A DNA stretch of 64,000 nt, taken from NCBI RefSeq assembly GCF_036867135.1, contig NZ_JBAJIJ010000002.1, positions 548,389-612,388 on the forward strand, read 5' to 3'. The notes beneath the pieces are model-generated. The model was given only the letters and a program-made list of their open reading frames with translations, did no database searches and was not told the origin of the DNA. Shown piece by piece: positions 17,771 to 28,469 of this stretch. A program made the translations under genes and the position numbers. Position 1 is the first letter of the stretch; each line of letters starts with the position of its first letter. This DNA comes from Aeromicrobium sp. Sec7.5. GTDB lineage: Bacteria > Actinomycetota > Actinomycetes > Propionibacteriales > Nocardioidaceae.

Positions 17771-20700
17771 TCAGGTCCGGCGGCGGGCGCGGACCAGCAC
17801 GACGGCGCCGGCGCCGAGGAGGCCGAGGGCGAGCAGGAGGACGGCTGCGTCGATCGGCAGCCCCGTGCCCGGCAGGTTGCGGTCGGCGCCCGCGGGGCGC
17901 GTCGTGCCCGTGCCGCTGCCGTCACTGCCACTGCCACTGCCAGGACCGGTGCCCGGACCTGTGCCGGGACCGCCCGCACCCGGACCACTGCCCGATCCGT
18001 CACCCGGACCGGCCGCGGCCGGGACCAGGGTGAACGCGTAGACCGGGGTGTCGTGGGTGGCGCCGTACGGGTCGACCGTGCGGGCGTACCAGCCGTGCTC
18101 GCCGAGCTCGGTCAGGTCCCACGTCACCGCCGCGACCGTGCCGCTCGGCGCGTCCTGCACCGAGCCGATCTCCTGGGTCGTCAGCACCTCGGCCGTGAAC
18201 CCGGTCGTCGCGAGCGTCTTGTCGCTCGGCGTGATCCGCAGCGCGTCGTACCCGATCTCGAAGTCCTGGTGGACGTACGGGTCCGGCCCCGGATCGAGCA
18301 GGGCCGGGTCGTCGGAGTTGTACACGTCGAGCGACGGCGAGTACGTGCGCACACGCATCGACTGGCCCTCGTTGTCGAACTGCAGCAGCCGCAGGTAGCC
18401 CAGACCCCCCTCGGGCAGGCCCTGGTAGTCGAACAGCATCGAGTACACGTCGCGGTCGACCGCACCGTCGCCGTCGTCATCGAACTGGTCGACCCGCGTG
18501 AAGGCGTCGTGGTAGTGCCCCGACAGCACCATCCGCACGTTCGGGTTGGTCGCGACGACCTCGTCGAGGATCTGCTGCGGCACCGGTCCAAGACCGCCCG
18601 TCGTCAGCATGAACTCGTGCAGGTTCACGATCGCGACCCGCTCCGGGTACCGCGCCAGCACGTCGTTCATCCAGGCGATGTGGTCGGCCTGCGGGTCCCA
18701 CCCCATGTAGAGCATCACGAAGTCGATGCCGCCGGCCGAGATCAGGTCGTAGTGCCCCCGGTTGTCCTGGTACGAGCCGCCGTACCAGGGGTTGGCCGCG
18801 TACCGGGCCTCGCCGAAGAACTGCGAGTACTGCGAGTAGTCCGAGAGCCCGCTGCCCACGTCGTGGTTGCCCGCCAGCACCCCGTACGGCAGGCCGGCGG
18901 CGTCGAGGCGCGCGTACTCCGGGTCGGCGTTGGCCCACTGGTACGGCTGGTCGTAGTCGTCGACGATGTCGCCCGTGTGGATCAGGTACTGGATGTTCTG
19001 GTTCTCACGCTGGCCCAGCACGTAGTCGTGGATCGCCGTCTGGTGCTGCACGAACTCCTCGTTGTAGTACTGCGTGTCGGACTCCCACGCGATCGTGAAG
19101 TCGTACTCCGAGCGTGGGGTGTCGAGCGCATTCGCGGGGGCGATGGCGGAGTCGCGGGTGCTCAGGTCGGCGCCCGAGAAGCCCTCGGAGTGCTGCACGA
19201 GCACCGTGATCGTGCCGTCGCGCACGGTCTCGCCGACGACGGCCGAGCCCTGCAGCGTGAACGCCTCACCATCGGCGGTCGTGCGGTGCCGGGCCAGCTC
19301 GATCCAGCGCGAGCCGTCCGCCGCCAGGGCGTAGAGCATGACCTGCGAGTCACGGTCGGCCGTGCCGTCCCACGTGAGGCGTGCCGTGGCGTCGGCACCG
19401 GCATCGGCCGGCACCGCGACGTCGAACGTGTAGTACGGCAGGGCGTCGGTGGCGGTGACCGGCGCGAGGCCGGCCGACGTCTCGAGCTGCTGCGAGGTGA
19501 GGATCCGGGCCGGCGACGACCCCGCCGGCTCGACGGGCGTGCCGTCGCGCTCGAGCGCGCGGGCATCGTGCGTCGTGCCGCTGGCGGCCGCGACCTCCTC
19601 GTCACCCAGCGCGAGGCGCTCGCCGCGACGGAACGACACATCCAGCGGGTCGGCCGTGGGGTCCTGGACGAGGGCCTGCAGCACGACCTTGCCGACCTCG
19701 ACCTCCGAGCCGTCGACCGGGGCGACACCGTCGGCGCCCGGCTGCTCCTCGGGGACCGTGAACGTCACCGAGCGCTCGGTGGCGTTGCCGACCGCATCGG
19801 TCGCGACGACCGAGAACACGTGGTCGCCCGCCGGCAGCGTGACCGACGACGTGGTCAGCGGGAGCACCACCGGTGCCCCATCGAGCGAGGCCACCGTCTC
19901 CACCACGCCGGACCCGCTGCCGTCGTCGATCGCCGCGTCGAGCACGATCTCGCCCTGGTAGACCCGTCCGTCCTCGACGCTCGGCGTCACCACGGGGGCC
20001 GTGTTGTCGACCAGGACCTGGGCCGAGGCGCTGTCGGCGCCCTCCGTCGCGAGCACCTCGTGTGGTCCGTCCGCGACGGCCGACGTGTCCCAGTCGTGGG
20101 CGAGCGCGGTGAACGCATCGTCGCCGAGGTCGAACACGGAGGCGTAGAAGTCGTTCTTGCCCGCGCTGTCGCCCATCTGCACGAGCTGCGACGGGTCGTC
20201 ATAGCCGGCCGGGCGCAGGGTGCGGCCGTCCGGGAGCACCAGGCGCATGCCGGAGATCACGAAGTCGTCGTTGTTCTCCGCCTCGTCGATCCACGGTCCG
20301 GCCTTGGTGCCGGCCCACACGTCGACCGAGAGGGGCTCTCCCTGGGCGACGTACGACAGCGGCACGGGCACCGCGATCGTCTCCGTGCGCTCGTAGGTGC
20401 CCTCGTCGAAGACGTGCAGGACGTCCTCACCGATGCGCACGCCGTTGCGGAAGTAGAAGTCGGTCTGCGAGGTCTCGAACACGAAGTAGGGCGTGGACTC
20501 CAGCGACGCACGCGTCTGGACGGGGGCACCGTCGATCGTCAGCTCCAGGCTCGGCGGGTAGCTCTCGCCGGCCGCGGAGATCGTCGCGGTGCCTCCCACG
20601 AAGTCGCCGTCGGCGACGTTGAGGCGCACGGGGTCCGAGCTCGCGCCGTCCACCAGGACCCGGCGGGTCTCGGTGCGCGTGACGTTGGTGCCGTCGGAGG

Positions 20701-22255
20701 CCTCCACGACGTACTCGAACCACTGCTTGCCGACGACGTCGGCGGCGTTGACCACGGTGCCGTAGGCCTGCGGGTCCGCCGCGGAGTGCACCAGGTTGAC
20801 CGCGCGCGGCTCGGTGTCGACGTCGTTGCTGATCCGCGCCGTGACGGTCCGGACCTGCACGTCGTCGCTGACCCGAAGGTCGAGCACGAATCCTGCCAGG
20901 GGATCGATCGTCGCGGCGGTGCGGTCGTCGACGACCGGCGCGGCCGTGTCGTCGGGGACCACCACGAGCCCGCCGGCGACCTGGTCGACCTGGACGCGAC
21001 CCGGGGAGGGCTCGCGGCGGGCGACGATCGACTGCAGGCCGATGTCGTCGGGCGTCGGTCCGTAGGCGATGGCGACGTCCGCGTCGACGTCGTCGGCACC
21101 CGCGAGGTTGTAGTAGGCGCGGCTGACCGGGAACCCGGTGTTGGTGCGGATCGCGATGCCGCGCGCCGATCCGTTCGCGAAGCCGGCCGCGGAGACCTCC
21201 ACGAGGTCCTCGCCCAGCGTCAGGTCGGTGTCGTAGTACGCGTTGAAGTCGGCGTCGGTCAGGGCGTCGTTGGCACCGTTCTTGACCCAGAACGTGAGCG
21301 TCTCGCCGGAGGGGATCACGACGTCGCCGGGCACCGCGGGCCACGCGGCCTCGTTGGTGTTGGTCGTCGTGTCCTGCGGGTAGAGGTAGGTCAGCGCGTA
21401 GTCGGCGAAGTCGACGTCACGGTCCGACGCGTTGAGGACCTCGACGAACTCGTAGGCGTCGGAGCCGCCCACGTTCGCGGTGTCCGGGACCAGCTCGGTC
21501 ACCTGCAGGGGCGCCGCGACGAGATTCGGGTCGGGGTCGAGCACGCCGATGTCGGCGGGCACCTCCGGCTCGGGATCGACCGGGACCGTCGGCACCAGCG
21601 CCGCGGGCACGACCGACCCGGGCGTCATGGGCGAGAGCGTCGCCAGCACCGGGGCCGACTGGCCGCGGGCGGCCGGGACCGAGAAGTCGACGCCGAGGTC
21701 GATCGCCTGCGACCCCGTCGGATAGTGCGACCAGGTCACGATGCCGGTCGCGTCGCTGATCCGGATGCCACGGTCGCCCCCGTTGGCCATGCCGGGCTGG
21801 CCCGTGAGCCGCAGGACCTGGGTCGCGGCGGAGGCGCCGGTCGCGACGCGGAACTCCTCGACCGTGCGGGCGAAGGAGTCGAGGCCGCTGGCGGTGTAGC
21901 TCAGCCAGAGCACGACCGACCCACCCGGCGCGACCGTCGCGGTCCCGTCGACGGCGAGCGTGACGTCACGAGCGGTGTCGGTCGAGTCCGCGTACGTGTA
22001 GGCGAACGTGAAGCCGTCGAGCGGGACCGGCGCGCTCCCCGGGTTCGTCACCTCGACGTACTCGAACTCGTCGACCCCGCTGGGGTTGGCCACGATCTCC
22101 GACACGAACAGCGGCGGGGGCTCGGCCGCCGACGCCGGCGCGGCGGCGAGACCGGCCACCAGGGTCGCCGCGAGCAGCGCTGTGGCCAGCACCAGGTGCA
22201 ACGGCCGGCACCAGGGCGAGGTCGCGGCGGGCAGGGGCGAGGCAGCCAAGGTCAT
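17771..22255 (-). CDS. LPXTG-anchored surface metallophosphoesterase with lamin-tail domains
   Basis: 1494 aa. Signal peptide to about residue 43. Two lamin-tail domains (about 48-190 and 255-400; pattern VSEIVANPSG ... EFEYVEVTNPG) are followed by Ig-like/FN3-like segments. A calcineurin-like phosphoesterase spans about 1045-1330: D of ESDTQYY, HTGDIVDDYD, GNHD at about 1125, and LSGHYHDAF. These are the usual di-metal ligands. The end is LPGTG (about 1460), hydrophobic stretch, RARRR. It is probably displayed on the wall to hydrolyse phosphate esters or nucleotides outside the cell. Monocistronic, with a long untranslated space upstream. Confidence 0.88.
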   Translation of the reverse strand: MTLAASPLPAATSPWCRPLHLVLATALLAATLVAGLAAAPASAAEPPPLFVSEIVANPSGVDEFEYVEVTNPGSAPVPLDGFTFAYTYADSTDTARDVTLAVDGTATVAPGGSVVLWLSYTASGLDSFARTVEEFRVATGASAATQVLRLTGQPGMANGGDRGIRISDATGIVTWSHYPTGSQAIDLGVDFSVPAARGQSAPVLATLSPMTPGSVVPAALVPTVPVDPEPEVPADIGVLDPDPNLVAAPLQVTELVPDTANVGGSDAYEFVEVLNASDRDVDFADYALTYLYPQDTTTNTNEAAWPAVPGDVVIPSGETLTFWVKNGANDALTDADFNAYYDTDLTLGEDLVEVSAAGFANGSARGIAIRTNTGFPVSRAYYNLAGADDVDADVAIAYGPTPDDIGLQSIVARREPSPGRVQVDQVAGGLVVVPDDTAAPVVDDRTAATIDPLAGFVLDLRVSDDVQVRTVTARISNDVDTEPRAVNLVHSAADPQAYGTVVNAADVVGKQWFEYVVEASDGTNVTRTETRRVLVDGASSDPVRLNVADGDFVGGTATISAAGESYPPSLELTIDGAPVQTRASLESTPYFVFETSQTDFYFRNGVRIGEDVLHVFDEGTYERTETIAVPVPLSYVAQGEPLSVDVWAGTKAGPWIDEAENNDDFVISGMRLVLPDGRTLRPAGYDDPSQLVQMGDSAGKNDFYASVFDLGDDAFTALAHDWDTSAVADGPHEVLATEGADSASAQVLVDNTAPVVTPSVEDGRVYQGEIVLDAAIDDGSGSGVVETVASLDGAPVVLPLTTSSVTLPAGDHVFSVVATDAVGNATERSVTFTVPEEQPGADGVAPVDGSEVEVGKVVLQALVQDPTADPLDVSFRRGERLALGDEEVAAASGTTHDARALERDGTPVEPAGSSPARILTSQQLETSAGLAPVTATDALPYYTFDVAVPADAGADATARLTWDGTADRDSQVMLYALAADGSRWIELARHRTTADGEAFTLQGSAVVGETVRDGTITVLVQHSEGFSGADLSTRDSAIAPANALDTPRSEYDFTIAWESDTQYYNEEFVQHQTAIHDYVLGQRENQNIQYLIHTGDIVDDYDQPYQWANADPEYARLDAAGLPYGVLAGNHDVGSGLSDYSQYSQFFGEARYAANPWYGGSYQDNRGHYDLISAGGIDFVMLYMGWDPQADHIAWMNDVLARYPERVAIVNLHEFMLTTGGLGPVPQQILDEVVATNPNVRMVLSGHYHDAFTRVDQFDDDGDGAVDRDVYSMLFDYQGLPEGGLGYLRLLQFDNEGQSMRVRTYSPSLDVYNSDDPALLDPGPDPYVHQDFEIGYDALRITPSDKTLATTGFTAEVLTTQEIGSVQDAPSGTVAAVTWDLTELGEHGWYARTVDPYGATHDTPVYAFTLVPAAAGPGDGSGSGPGAGGPGTGPGTGPGSGSGSDGSGTGTTRPAGADRNLPGTGLPIDAAVLLLALGLLGAGAVVLVRARRRT

Positions 22256-22361
22256 GAGCGTCTTCCGTCCGAGGGTGCACCCCCGACGGGCCCCCTTGCG
22301 GCCCGGACGCTAACCACGCCCGACGAACGACACCCACCTCACAGGCGAACGACAGGTGGAC

Positions 22362-22428
22362 GGGCGGTGAGAGAGCGCCCGTCGGCGCTGCCGGGCGGTG
22401 GCGCCGAATGGGAGCCAGCTCACCGCCC
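22362..22428. repeat. Family B inverted repeat, single pair
   Basis: GGGCGGTGAG at 22362-22371 faces CTCACCGCCC at 22419-22428, with a GC-rich middle (AGAGCGCC / GGAGCCAG) and an internal GGGCGGTGGCG. Same outer frame as the other B loci. It lies upstream of the phosphoesterase gene and just after the RDD gene stop. Confidence 0.7.
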
Positions 22429-22436
22429 GGGGCGGG

Positions 22437-22892
22437 TCAGCGCTTGGCGACGCGGGTCCCCATGATCATGTCGGCGAACGTGCGGTTCTCCTTGTCCCAC
22501 AGGGGCCACAGGAAACCGAGGTAGCACGGGAGCGCGTCGACGATGTGCAGCAGCTGGCGCGCGATCGAGGGTCCCACGCCGAGCGGCCGCCCGGTGCCCG
22601 CCTTGTGGACCGCGATGCCGAGCACGGACTTGCCGACCGTGCCACCCCGACGACCCTGGAGCAGGCCCCAGTTCACGACCAGCCAGCCGATCGCGAGGAC
22701 GAAGTAGAGGAGAGCCGGCAGCCCGTTGAGCTGGAACGAGAAGCTGGTGCTGGTGGCCTCGTTCTCCCCGAAGGCTGCAGTGAGCACGACGAGAACGATC
22801 ACGAGGGGCAGGATGTCGATGATGTAGGCGCCGAGGCGGGCGCCCCAGCTGGCCAGGGCGGTGCCCGGGGCGGGCGGCGGTGCAGCGGTCAT
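22437..22892 (-). CDS. RDD family membrane protein
   Basis: 151 aa. The opening R-L-G-A-Y-I-I-D-I-L-P contains the Arg and Asp of the RDD name, followed by three predicted membrane helices (about 22-42, 58-80, 120-132) and the conserved GGTVGKSVLGIAV loop. RDD proteins are small, mostly uncharacterised membrane proteins, sometimes linked to transport or ion homeostasis. It follows the dnaK-hspR operon on the same strand after an 84-base gap with a short hairpin. Confidence 0.85.
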   Translation of the reverse strand: MTAAPPPAPGTALASWGARLGAYIIDILPLVIVLVVLTAAFGENEATSTSFSFQLNGLPALLYFVLAIGWLVVNWGLLQGRRGGTVGKSVLGIAVHKAGTGRPLGVGPSIARQLLHIVDALPCYLGFLWPLWDKENRTFADMIMGTRVAKR

Positions 22893-22906
22893 GTCATCTC
22901 CTACTG

Positions 22907-22924
22907 GTCGGCCCCCTGGCCGAC
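22907..22924 (-). terminator. Possible hairpin terminator after hspR
   Basis: GTCGGCC-ccct-GGCCGAC, a 7-bp perfect stem between the hspR stop and the RDD start. There is no T-tract, so it may be only a weak terminator or an RNA stem near the RDD ribosome-binding site. Confidence 0.3.
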
Positions 22925-22976
22925 AAGGTAGTACGCCCGCACCACCCGCGTCAGCGGCACGCCGACGAGCGGTGGC

Positions 22977-23375
22977 TCAGCGGCGGCGGTAGAGCGTGAC
23001 CTGGGCGGCGGCGGCCCGCACCGGCAGATTCGCGACGGTGCCGAGCGCACGGTGGGCGACCTCGAGGTCGGCCTCGAGCTCCGCGACGCGCAACGACAGA
23101 GCGGCCACCTGGTGCTCGAGCTGGATGACGCGCTTGACGCCCTCGAGGCCGAGGCCCTCGGCGGTGAGGTCGGCGATGCGGCGCAGCAGCTCGATGTCGA
23201 TCAGCGAGTAGCGGCGACCACCGCCACCCGTGCGGCCCGGCTCGACGAGCCCGAGCCGGTCGTACGTGCGCAGGGTCTGCGGGTGCAGGCCGGACAGCTC
23301 CGCGGCGACGCTGATGACGAAGACCTTCGCCTCAGGCCCCGGGGGCGTGAAGGGGTTGCCCATGTTGGGGTTCAT
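22977..23375 (-). CDS. hspR: Heat-shock repressor HspR (MerR family)
   Basis: 132 aa from the ATG at 23375. MerR-type helix-turn-helix: [30 protein letters not shown], then GGGRRYS and a leucine-rich coiled helix ([25 protein letters not shown]) for dimerisation. HspR with DnaK as co-repressor controls the dnaK operon through HAIR sites in actinobacteria. Its start overlaps the dnaJ stop (ATGA), and it is the last gene of the operon, giving autoregulation. The longer ORF upstream in this frame is a dnaJ shadow. Confidence 0.95.
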   Translation of the reverse strand: MNPNMGNPFTPPGPEAKVFVISVAAELSGLHPQTLRTYDRLGLVEPGRTGGGGRRYSLIDIELLRRIADLTAEGLGLEGVKRVIQLEHQVAALSLRVAELEADLEVAHRALGTVANLPVRAAAAQVTLYRRR

Positions 23376-24481
23376 GACTTCACCGCCTTGAAGAGGTCCT
23401 CTCGAGGATCGCGCCCCCCACGGGCGACGCGCAAGGCCTCGACGGCTTCTCGTTCGGCGTCCGACAGCGTGGTCGGCACCGCGACGTCGACCGTGACGAG
23501 CAGGTCGCCACGGCGTCCTGACCGGGCCAGGCCGCCCTTGCCGCGCACCCGCAGCGTGCGTCCGTGCGGCGTCCCTGCAGGGATCCGCAGCGTGACCGAC
23601 GTGCCGTCCATCGTGGGCACCGCGACGTCGGCGCCGAGCGCGGCCTCGTCGTACGCCACGGGGACCGAGAGCGTGAGGTGCTCGCCCTTGCGGCCGAACA
23701 CCGGGTGCGGATCGACGTGGACCAGCAGCATGAGGTCGCCAGCCGGGCCTCCGCCCGTGCCCGGCGCGCCCTTGCCCTTGAGGCGGATGCGCTGGCCGTC
23801 CTGCACCCCGGCGGGCACGCGGACCTGGAGGGTGCGGCTCGACGGGGATCGACCCGATCCGGAGCAGGTCGGGCACGCGTGCTCGACGACCATGCCGCGG
23901 CCGCGGCAGCCCTGGCAGGGCTCGGTCATGGCGAAGACCCCGCCGTTGGCGCTGGTCTGCATGCCGCTGCCCTGGCACTTCGAGCACACCGTCGGCGCGG
24001 TGCCGGGGCGCGCACCCGTGCCGTGGCACGTGCTGCACGCCTCGTCGCTCGGCAGGCGCAGGCTGATCGTGACTCCCTCGACGGCCTCGCTGAAGCCGAT
24101 CGACGCCTCGGACTCGAGGTCGTCGCCACGGCGTGCGGTGGTCTGGCGGCGACGCCGCCCACCACCGCCACCGAACATCCCGCCGAGGATGTCGCTGAGG
24201 TCGAAGTCGGACTGCATGTTCGCGCCGCCCTGGCTGCGGAACTGCCCAAACATCGACTTCTGCTCGTCGTACTGCTTGCGCTTGGTGGAGTCCGACAGGA
24301 CGGCGTAGGCCTCGGAGACGCCCTTGAACCGTTCCTCCGCCGCCTTGTTGTTGGGATTGGCGTCGGGATGGTTCTCGCGCGCCAGCTTGCGGTAGGCCTT
24401 CTTGATGTCGTCGGCCGTGGCGTCCTTGGTGACGCCGAGGACACCGTAGAAGTCCTTGGCGGACCAGTCCGTGGTGCTCAC
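23372..24481 (-). CDS. dnaJ: Chaperone DnaJ
   Basis: 369 aa, GTG start. J domain with HPD (RENHPDANP), Gly/Phe-type linker with GGMFGGGGG, then four zinc-binding CxxCxGxG repeats ([32 protein letters not shown]), then the C-terminal substrate domain. A type I Hsp40 that delivers clients to DnaK and stimulates its ATPase. It lies 45 bases after grpE and overlaps hspR. Actinobacteria carry DnaJ1 in the dnaK operon and DnaJ2 elsewhere; by context this is DnaJ1. Confidence 0.97.
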   Translation of the reverse strand: MSTTDWSAKDFYGVLGVTKDATADDIKKAYRKLARENHPDANPNNKAAEERFKGVSEAYAVLSDSTKRKQYDEQKSMFGQFRSQGGANMQSDFDLSDILGGMFGGGGGRRRRQTTARRGDDLESEASIGFSEAVEGVTISLRLPSDEACSTCHGTGARPGTAPTVCSKCQGSGMQTSANGGVFAMTEPCQGCRGRGMVVEHACPTCSGSGRSPSSRTLQVRVPAGVQDGQRIRLKGKGAPGTGGGPAGDLMLLVHVDPHPVFGRKGEHLTLSVPVAYDEAALGADVAVPTMDGTSVTLRIPAGTPHGRTLRVRGKGGLARSGRRGDLLVTVDVAVPTTLSDAEREAVEALRVARGGRDPREDLFKAVKS

Positions 24482-24526
24482 GTGGGCACCTCCCCTCGCG
24501 CTTGCGGTGTGTTCGGTGTGGGTGGG

Positions 24527-25165
24527 TCAGGCGTCGTCGGAGGCGGCCTCGTCGGCCGCCGGCTCCGCGGGAGCCGGCTCGGCGGCCGGGGCCGCCGGGT
24601 CGACGACGCCGACGATCGCGGTGCGGAGCACCCGGTCGCCGACCCGGAAGCCCGTGCGCATCACGAGCTCGACCGACGTCACGTCGACGTCGGACGACTC
24701 GCCCGCGTGCGTGACGGCCTCGTGCAGCGACGGGTCGAACGGATCGCCCTTGGCGCCGAACGTCTCGAGCCCGTGCTTGGTGACGGCCGCCTGCAGGGAG
24801 TCGGCCACCGCCTTGAAGCCGCCCTCGAGCTGCTCGTGCTGGGCGGCGCGCGCGATGTCGTCGAGCACCGTCAGGAGCGACTCGAGGACCTTCGCCTCGC
24901 CCTGCGAGCGCACGAGCTCGCGGTCACGGTCGACGCGCCGCTTGTAGTTGACGTACTCGGCCTGGAGCCGCTGGAGGTCGGCGGTGCGCTCCGCGAGCTG
25001 CTGCTCGGCGGTGGGCTCCGCCGGGGCCCCCGGGGCGGGTGCCGCAGGAGTCTCCTCCTGCGGCACCTCACCCTCGAGGTCGGGCGCGACGTCCCCGGCG
25101 TTCTCCGGGTCGGCGTGCCCGGGATCGGTGTGCTCCGGATCGGTGTGCTCGGGTCCCTGCGTCAC
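24527..25165 (-). CDS. grpE: Nucleotide exchange factor GrpE
   Basis: 212 aa. An acidic, Glu/Pro-rich disordered N-terminus (about 65 residues), the long dimer helix ([22 protein letters not shown]), then the beta domain with [12 protein letters not shown]. It releases ADP from DnaK. Its GTG start overlaps the dnaK stop by 4 bases (GTGA), so dnaK and grpE are translationally coupled. The C-terminus is Ala/Glu/Pro-rich. Confidence 0.96.
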   Translation of the reverse strand: MTQGPEHTDPEHTDPGHADPENAGDVAPDLEGEVPQEETPAAPAPGAPAEPTAEQQLAERTADLQRLQAEYVNYKRRVDRDRELVRSQGEAKVLESLLTVLDDIARAAQHEQLEGGFKAVADSLQAAVTKHGLETFGAKGDPFDPSLHEAVTHAGESSDVDVTSVELVMRTGFRVGDRVLRTAIVGVVDPAAPAAEPAPAEPAADEAASDDA

Positions 25166-27003
25166 TTGTTCCCCTCGGTGTCGTCGTCCTCGACGATCTC
25201 GGCGTCGACGACGTCGTCGTCGTTGTTGCCGTCGGCGTCACCGGACGGAGCGCTGGCAGCCTCGGCGGCGGCCGCCTCGTACAGGGCCGTGCCGAGCTTC
25301 TGGCTGGACTCGGCGAGCTTGCCCGTGGCCGCCTTGATGGCCTCGGTGTCCTCGCCGTTCAGCGCCTCCTTGAGCGCGTCGACGTCGGCCTGGACCTCGG
25401 TCTTCAGGTCGTCGCCGACCTTGTCGCCGTTCTCGGACAGGAACTTCTCGGTCGTGTGCACGAGCGAGTCGCCCTGGTTGCGGACGTCGACGGCCTCGCG
25501 GCGCTGACGGTCCTCCTCGGCGTACTGCTCGGCGTCCTTGACCATCTTGTCGATGTCGTCCTTGCTCAGCGCCGAGCCGCCGGTGATCGTCATCGACTGC
25601 TCCTTGCCGGTGCCGCGGTCCTTCGCGGAGACGTTCACGATGCCGTTGGCATCGATGTCGAACGTGACCTCGATCTGCGGCACGCCACGCGGCGCCGGCG
25701 GGAGACCCGTCAGCTCGAACGTGGCGAGCAGCTGGTTGCCCGCGGCCATCTCGCGCTCGCCCTGGTACACCTGGATCGCGACGGACGGCTGGTTGTCGTC
25801 GGCCGTCGTGAAGACCTCGCTGCGCTTGGTCGGGATCGTGGTGTTGCGCTCGATGAGCTTGGTCATGACGCCGCCCTTGGTCTCGATGCCGAGGCTCAGG
25901 GGGGTGACGTCGAGGAGCAGGACGTCCTTGACCTCGCCCTTCAGGACACCGGCCTGCAGGCTCGCGCCGATCGCGACGACCTCGTCGGGGTTCACGCCCT
26001 TGTTGGGGTCCTGACCGCCCGTGAGGCTCTTGACGAGCTCGCTGACGGCGGGCATGCGGGTGGAGCCGCCGACCATGACCACGTGGTCGATGTCGCCGAC
26101 CTTGACGCCCGCGTCACGGATGACGTTGTTGAACGGCGCCTTGGCGCGCTCGAGCAGGTCGGCGGTGACCTTCTCGAACTCCGAGCGGGTCAGCGTCTCC
26201 TCGAGGAAGACCGGGCTGCCGTCCTGGACCGTGATGTAGGGCAGGTTGATCGAGGTGCTGGTGGAGCTCGAGAGCTCGATCTTGGCCAGCTCAGCGGCCT
26301 CGCGGATGCGGGGCATCGCCATCTTGTCCTTGGTGAGGTCGAGACCGGTCTTGGACTTGAAGCCGTCGACGATCCACTTCACGACCGCGTCGTCCCAGTC
26401 GTCGCCACCGAGGTGGTTGTCGCCGCTGGTGGCCTTGACCTCGATGACGCCGTCACCGATCTCCAGCAGCGAGACGTCGAACGTGCCGCCGCCGAGGTCG
26501 AAGACCAGGATCGTCTGGTCCTCGCCCTTGTCGAGGCCGTAGGCCAGCGCGGCCGCGGTGGGCTCGTTGATGATGCGGCTGACGTTGAGGCCGGCGATCT
26601 CGCCGGCCTCCTTGGTGGCCTGGCGCTGGTGGTCGTTGAAGTAGGCCGGGACGGTGATGACCGCGTCGGTGACGGGCTCGCCCAGGTACGCCTCGGCGTC
26701 GCGCTTGAGCTTCTGCAGGATGAACGCGCTGATCTGCTGCGGCGTGAAGTCCTTGCCGTCGACGGACTGGGTCCAGTCGGTGCCCATGTGGCGCTTCACG
26801 GAGCGGATCGTGCGGTCGACGTTGGTGACGGCCTGGTTCTTGGCGACCTTGCCGGTCAGGACCTCGCCGTCCTTGGCGAAGGCCACGACGGACGGGGTCG
26901 TGCGAGCGCCCTCGGCGTTCGCGATGACGGTGGGCTCGCCGCCCTCCAGGACGGCGACGACGGAGTTGGTGGTACCGAGATCGATGCCGACGGCACGTGC
27001 CAT
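25162..27003 (-). CDS. dnaK: Chaperone DnaK (Hsp70)
   Basis: 613 aa from the ATG at 27003 ([20 protein letters not shown]). ATPase domain signatures include [19 protein letters not shown] and [14 protein letters not shown]. The substrate domain begins after [14 protein letters not shown]. The C-terminus is acidic ([14 protein letters not shown]). First gene of the dnaK-grpE-dnaJ-hspR operon, the standard actinobacterial order, with a HAIR-like operator about 86 bases upstream of the start. It is also the likely co-repressor of HspR. Confidence 0.98.
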   Translation of the reverse strand: MARAVGIDLGTTNSVVAVLEGGEPTVIANAEGARTTPSVVAFAKDGEVLTGKVAKNQAVTNVDRTIRSVKRHMGTDWTQSVDGKDFTPQQISAFILQKLKRDAEAYLGEPVTDAVITVPAYFNDHQRQATKEAGEIAGLNVSRIINEPTAAALAYGLDKGEDQTILVFDLGGGTFDVSLLEIGDGVIEVKATSGDNHLGGDDWDDAVVKWIVDGFKSKTGLDLTKDKMAMPRIREAAELAKIELSSSTSTSINLPYITVQDGSPVFLEETLTRSEFEKVTADLLERAKAPFNNVIRDAGVKVGDIDHVVMVGGSTRMPAVSELVKSLTGGQDPNKGVNPDEVVAIGASLQAGVLKGEVKDVLLLDVTPLSLGIETKGGVMTKLIERNTTIPTKRSEVFTTADDNQPSVAIQVYQGEREMAAGNQLLATFELTGLPPAPRGVPQIEVTFDIDANGIVNVSAKDRGTGKEQSMTITGGSALSKDDIDKMVKDAEQYAEEDRQRREAVDVRNQGDSLVHTTEKFLSENGDKVGDDLKTEVQADVDALKEALNGEDTEAIKAATGKLAESSQKLGTALYEAAAAEAASAPSGDADGNNDDDVVDAEIVEDDDTEGNK

Positions 27004-27088
27004 GAGTGGGTCCTCCTGGGGATCGGGTGGATCGTTGCGGGCGCCCGGCTGGGTGGTGCGGACGCCTTGACGTTTCTCAGTCAGATGA

Positions 27089-27109
27089 CTTGAGTCTGAT
27101 CGTATCAAC
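27089..27109 (-). promoter_or_regulatory. HAIR-type HspR operator
   Basis: Plus-strand reading CTTGAGT-N7-TATCAAC. The left arm matches the HAIR consensus CTTGAGT-N7-ACTCAAG fully and the right arm at 4 of 7 positions. Its place upstream of dnaK, with hspR in the operon, supports heat-shock autoregulation. Confidence 0.65.
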
Positions 27110-27245
27110 TTCCTCCAAGGTCGATTCATTCCCCCCGGGTCCCGCGGTCGGCCGATATCGGAGATTTGCTGTGAAGTGGGCACGGCATGCGCCACGATGT
27201 CCCGGAGGGCGCACGTCGTGGACCTCATCCAGCCCGGGAGTTCCG

Positions 27246-28469
27246 ATGCCTGCACGTCCCCTGCCGTCCCGCCGTCCGACCCGTCTGCGGTCCGTGACCG
27301 GGCGCCTTGCCCTCGCCGGCGCCGCGGGCCTCGCCGCGCTGGCCGCGGCGGCCCCGGCCGCCTCGGCCCTGGACGACGGCGAGCCGGAGGGCACCCAGCC
27401 CGCAGCCCCGGAGGTGACGCCCGCCCCCGAGCCCGAGGCCGCCGAGCCGGACGTGGTCCAGCCCGACGCGGTCCACCCCGAGAGCGCGCAGCCCGAGGTG
27501 GCGGCTCCTGCAGCCGTGGACGGCGACGAGGCCCCGGCCGCCGCCCCGGCCCTGGCCCCGGACTTCGGGTTCCAGAAGTACCGCGTCGGCGTCCGCCTCG
27601 CTGACGGCTCGTACGTCCCGGAGGGCACCACCACCGCTGGCACCACCTTCACGGTCACCGAGACCAACCGCGACGGCGACACGTTCACGTTCACGTGCAC
27701 GACCTCGGCGGAGACCACGACCGCGGACGGCTCGACCTACTGCCTGACCGACGAGGCCGACTACCCCGACGAGGAGGCCAGCGAGGAGCTCGCGGACGGC
27801 CCCGTCGCCCAGGCCGTGGTCGAGCCCGGCGTCGAGATCGACCCGGAGGACGTCCCGGACGACGGTCAGGCGTTCGTGTTGCAGCCCGGCTCGAGCGTCT
27901 CGGTCCTCCTGACCGCGGCCCCGCCGAACCTCCGCGGCGTCACCACGTCAGCCACCGTCGCCCCCTGCATCCGCACGACCGACCCCGTGGTGTGCCTCAA
28001 CGGCGACCAGAGTCCGCAGGCGTCCGCCATCACGTTCTCCCTCGTCGGCCTGCCGCCCGTCGCGGTCGACGACACGGCCCGCACCAGGGTCGACGTGCCG
28101 GTCGACATCGCCCTGCTCCCGAACGACGACACCGTCCTCGGCGCCCCGCTGACCGATCTCGTGATCGCGTCGGGCCCGAGCAACGGCACGGCGACACTCG
28201 TCGGCAACGTCGCGAGGTACACCCCCGCGCGCGGCTTCACCGGCACGGACACCTTCACCTACACGATCAGCACCCCGAACGGCACGGCCACCGCCACGGT
28301 GCGCATCGTGGTCGAGGGCGGATCGATCGTGCGCTCGTCGACCAGGCTGCCGAACACCGGTGGCCCTGACGCCACCCTGCTCGGGATCGGCGCGCTGCTC
28401 CTCGGTGGTGGCACCTGGGTCGCAGCCCGCGGACGCCGCGACGCCCGTGGGGCCCGTGCCACCGTTTGA
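27246..28469 (+). CDS. LPXTG-anchored protein with bacterial Ig-like domain
   Basis: 407 aa from the ATG at 27246 (ribosome-binding site GGGAG). Signal peptide ending in ASA at about residue 39, then an acidic Pro/Glu/Ala-rich stretch. The middle domain resembles a prealbumin/SpaA-like fold. The Ig-like module [20 protein letters not shown] ... NGTATLVGN ... [16 protein letters not shown] is typical of the tandem bacterial Ig family. The end is LPNTG, hydrophobic stretch, RGRRDARG. Anchored to the wall by a sortase not in this window. The next gene overlaps its end by 14 bases. Confidence 0.82.
   Translation: MPARPLPSRRPTRLRSVTGRLALAGAAGLAALAAAAPAASALDDGEPEGTQPAAPEVTPAPEPEAAEPDVVQPDAVHPESAQPEVAAPAAVDGDEAPAAAPALAPDFGFQKYRVGVRLADGSYVPEGTTTAGTTFTVTETNRDGDTFTFTCTTSAETTTADGSTYCLTDEADYPDEEASEELADGPVAQAVVEPGVEIDPEDVPDDGQAFVLQPGSSVSVLLTAAPPNLRGVTTSATVAPCIRTTDPVVCLNGDQSPQASAITFSLVGLPPVAVDDTARTRVDVPVDIALLPNDDTVLGAPLTDLVIASGPSNGTATLVGNVARYTPARGFTGTDTFTYTISTPNGTATATVRIVVEGGSIVRSSTRLPNTGGPDATLLGIGALLLGGGTWVAARGRRDARGARATV

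Noticed and set aside
17669..22465. 1598-codon open frame on the + strand
   Set aside because: Antisense shadow of the LPXTG phosphoesterase gene. Composition is Arg/Val/Asp-rich low complexity, with no signal peptide or domain. Long antisense frames are expected at this GC content.
27061..27130. Precise -35/-10 boxes for dnaK
   Set aside because: TTGATA and TACGAT can be picked, but no pair has acceptable spacing; only the HAIR-like site is reported.
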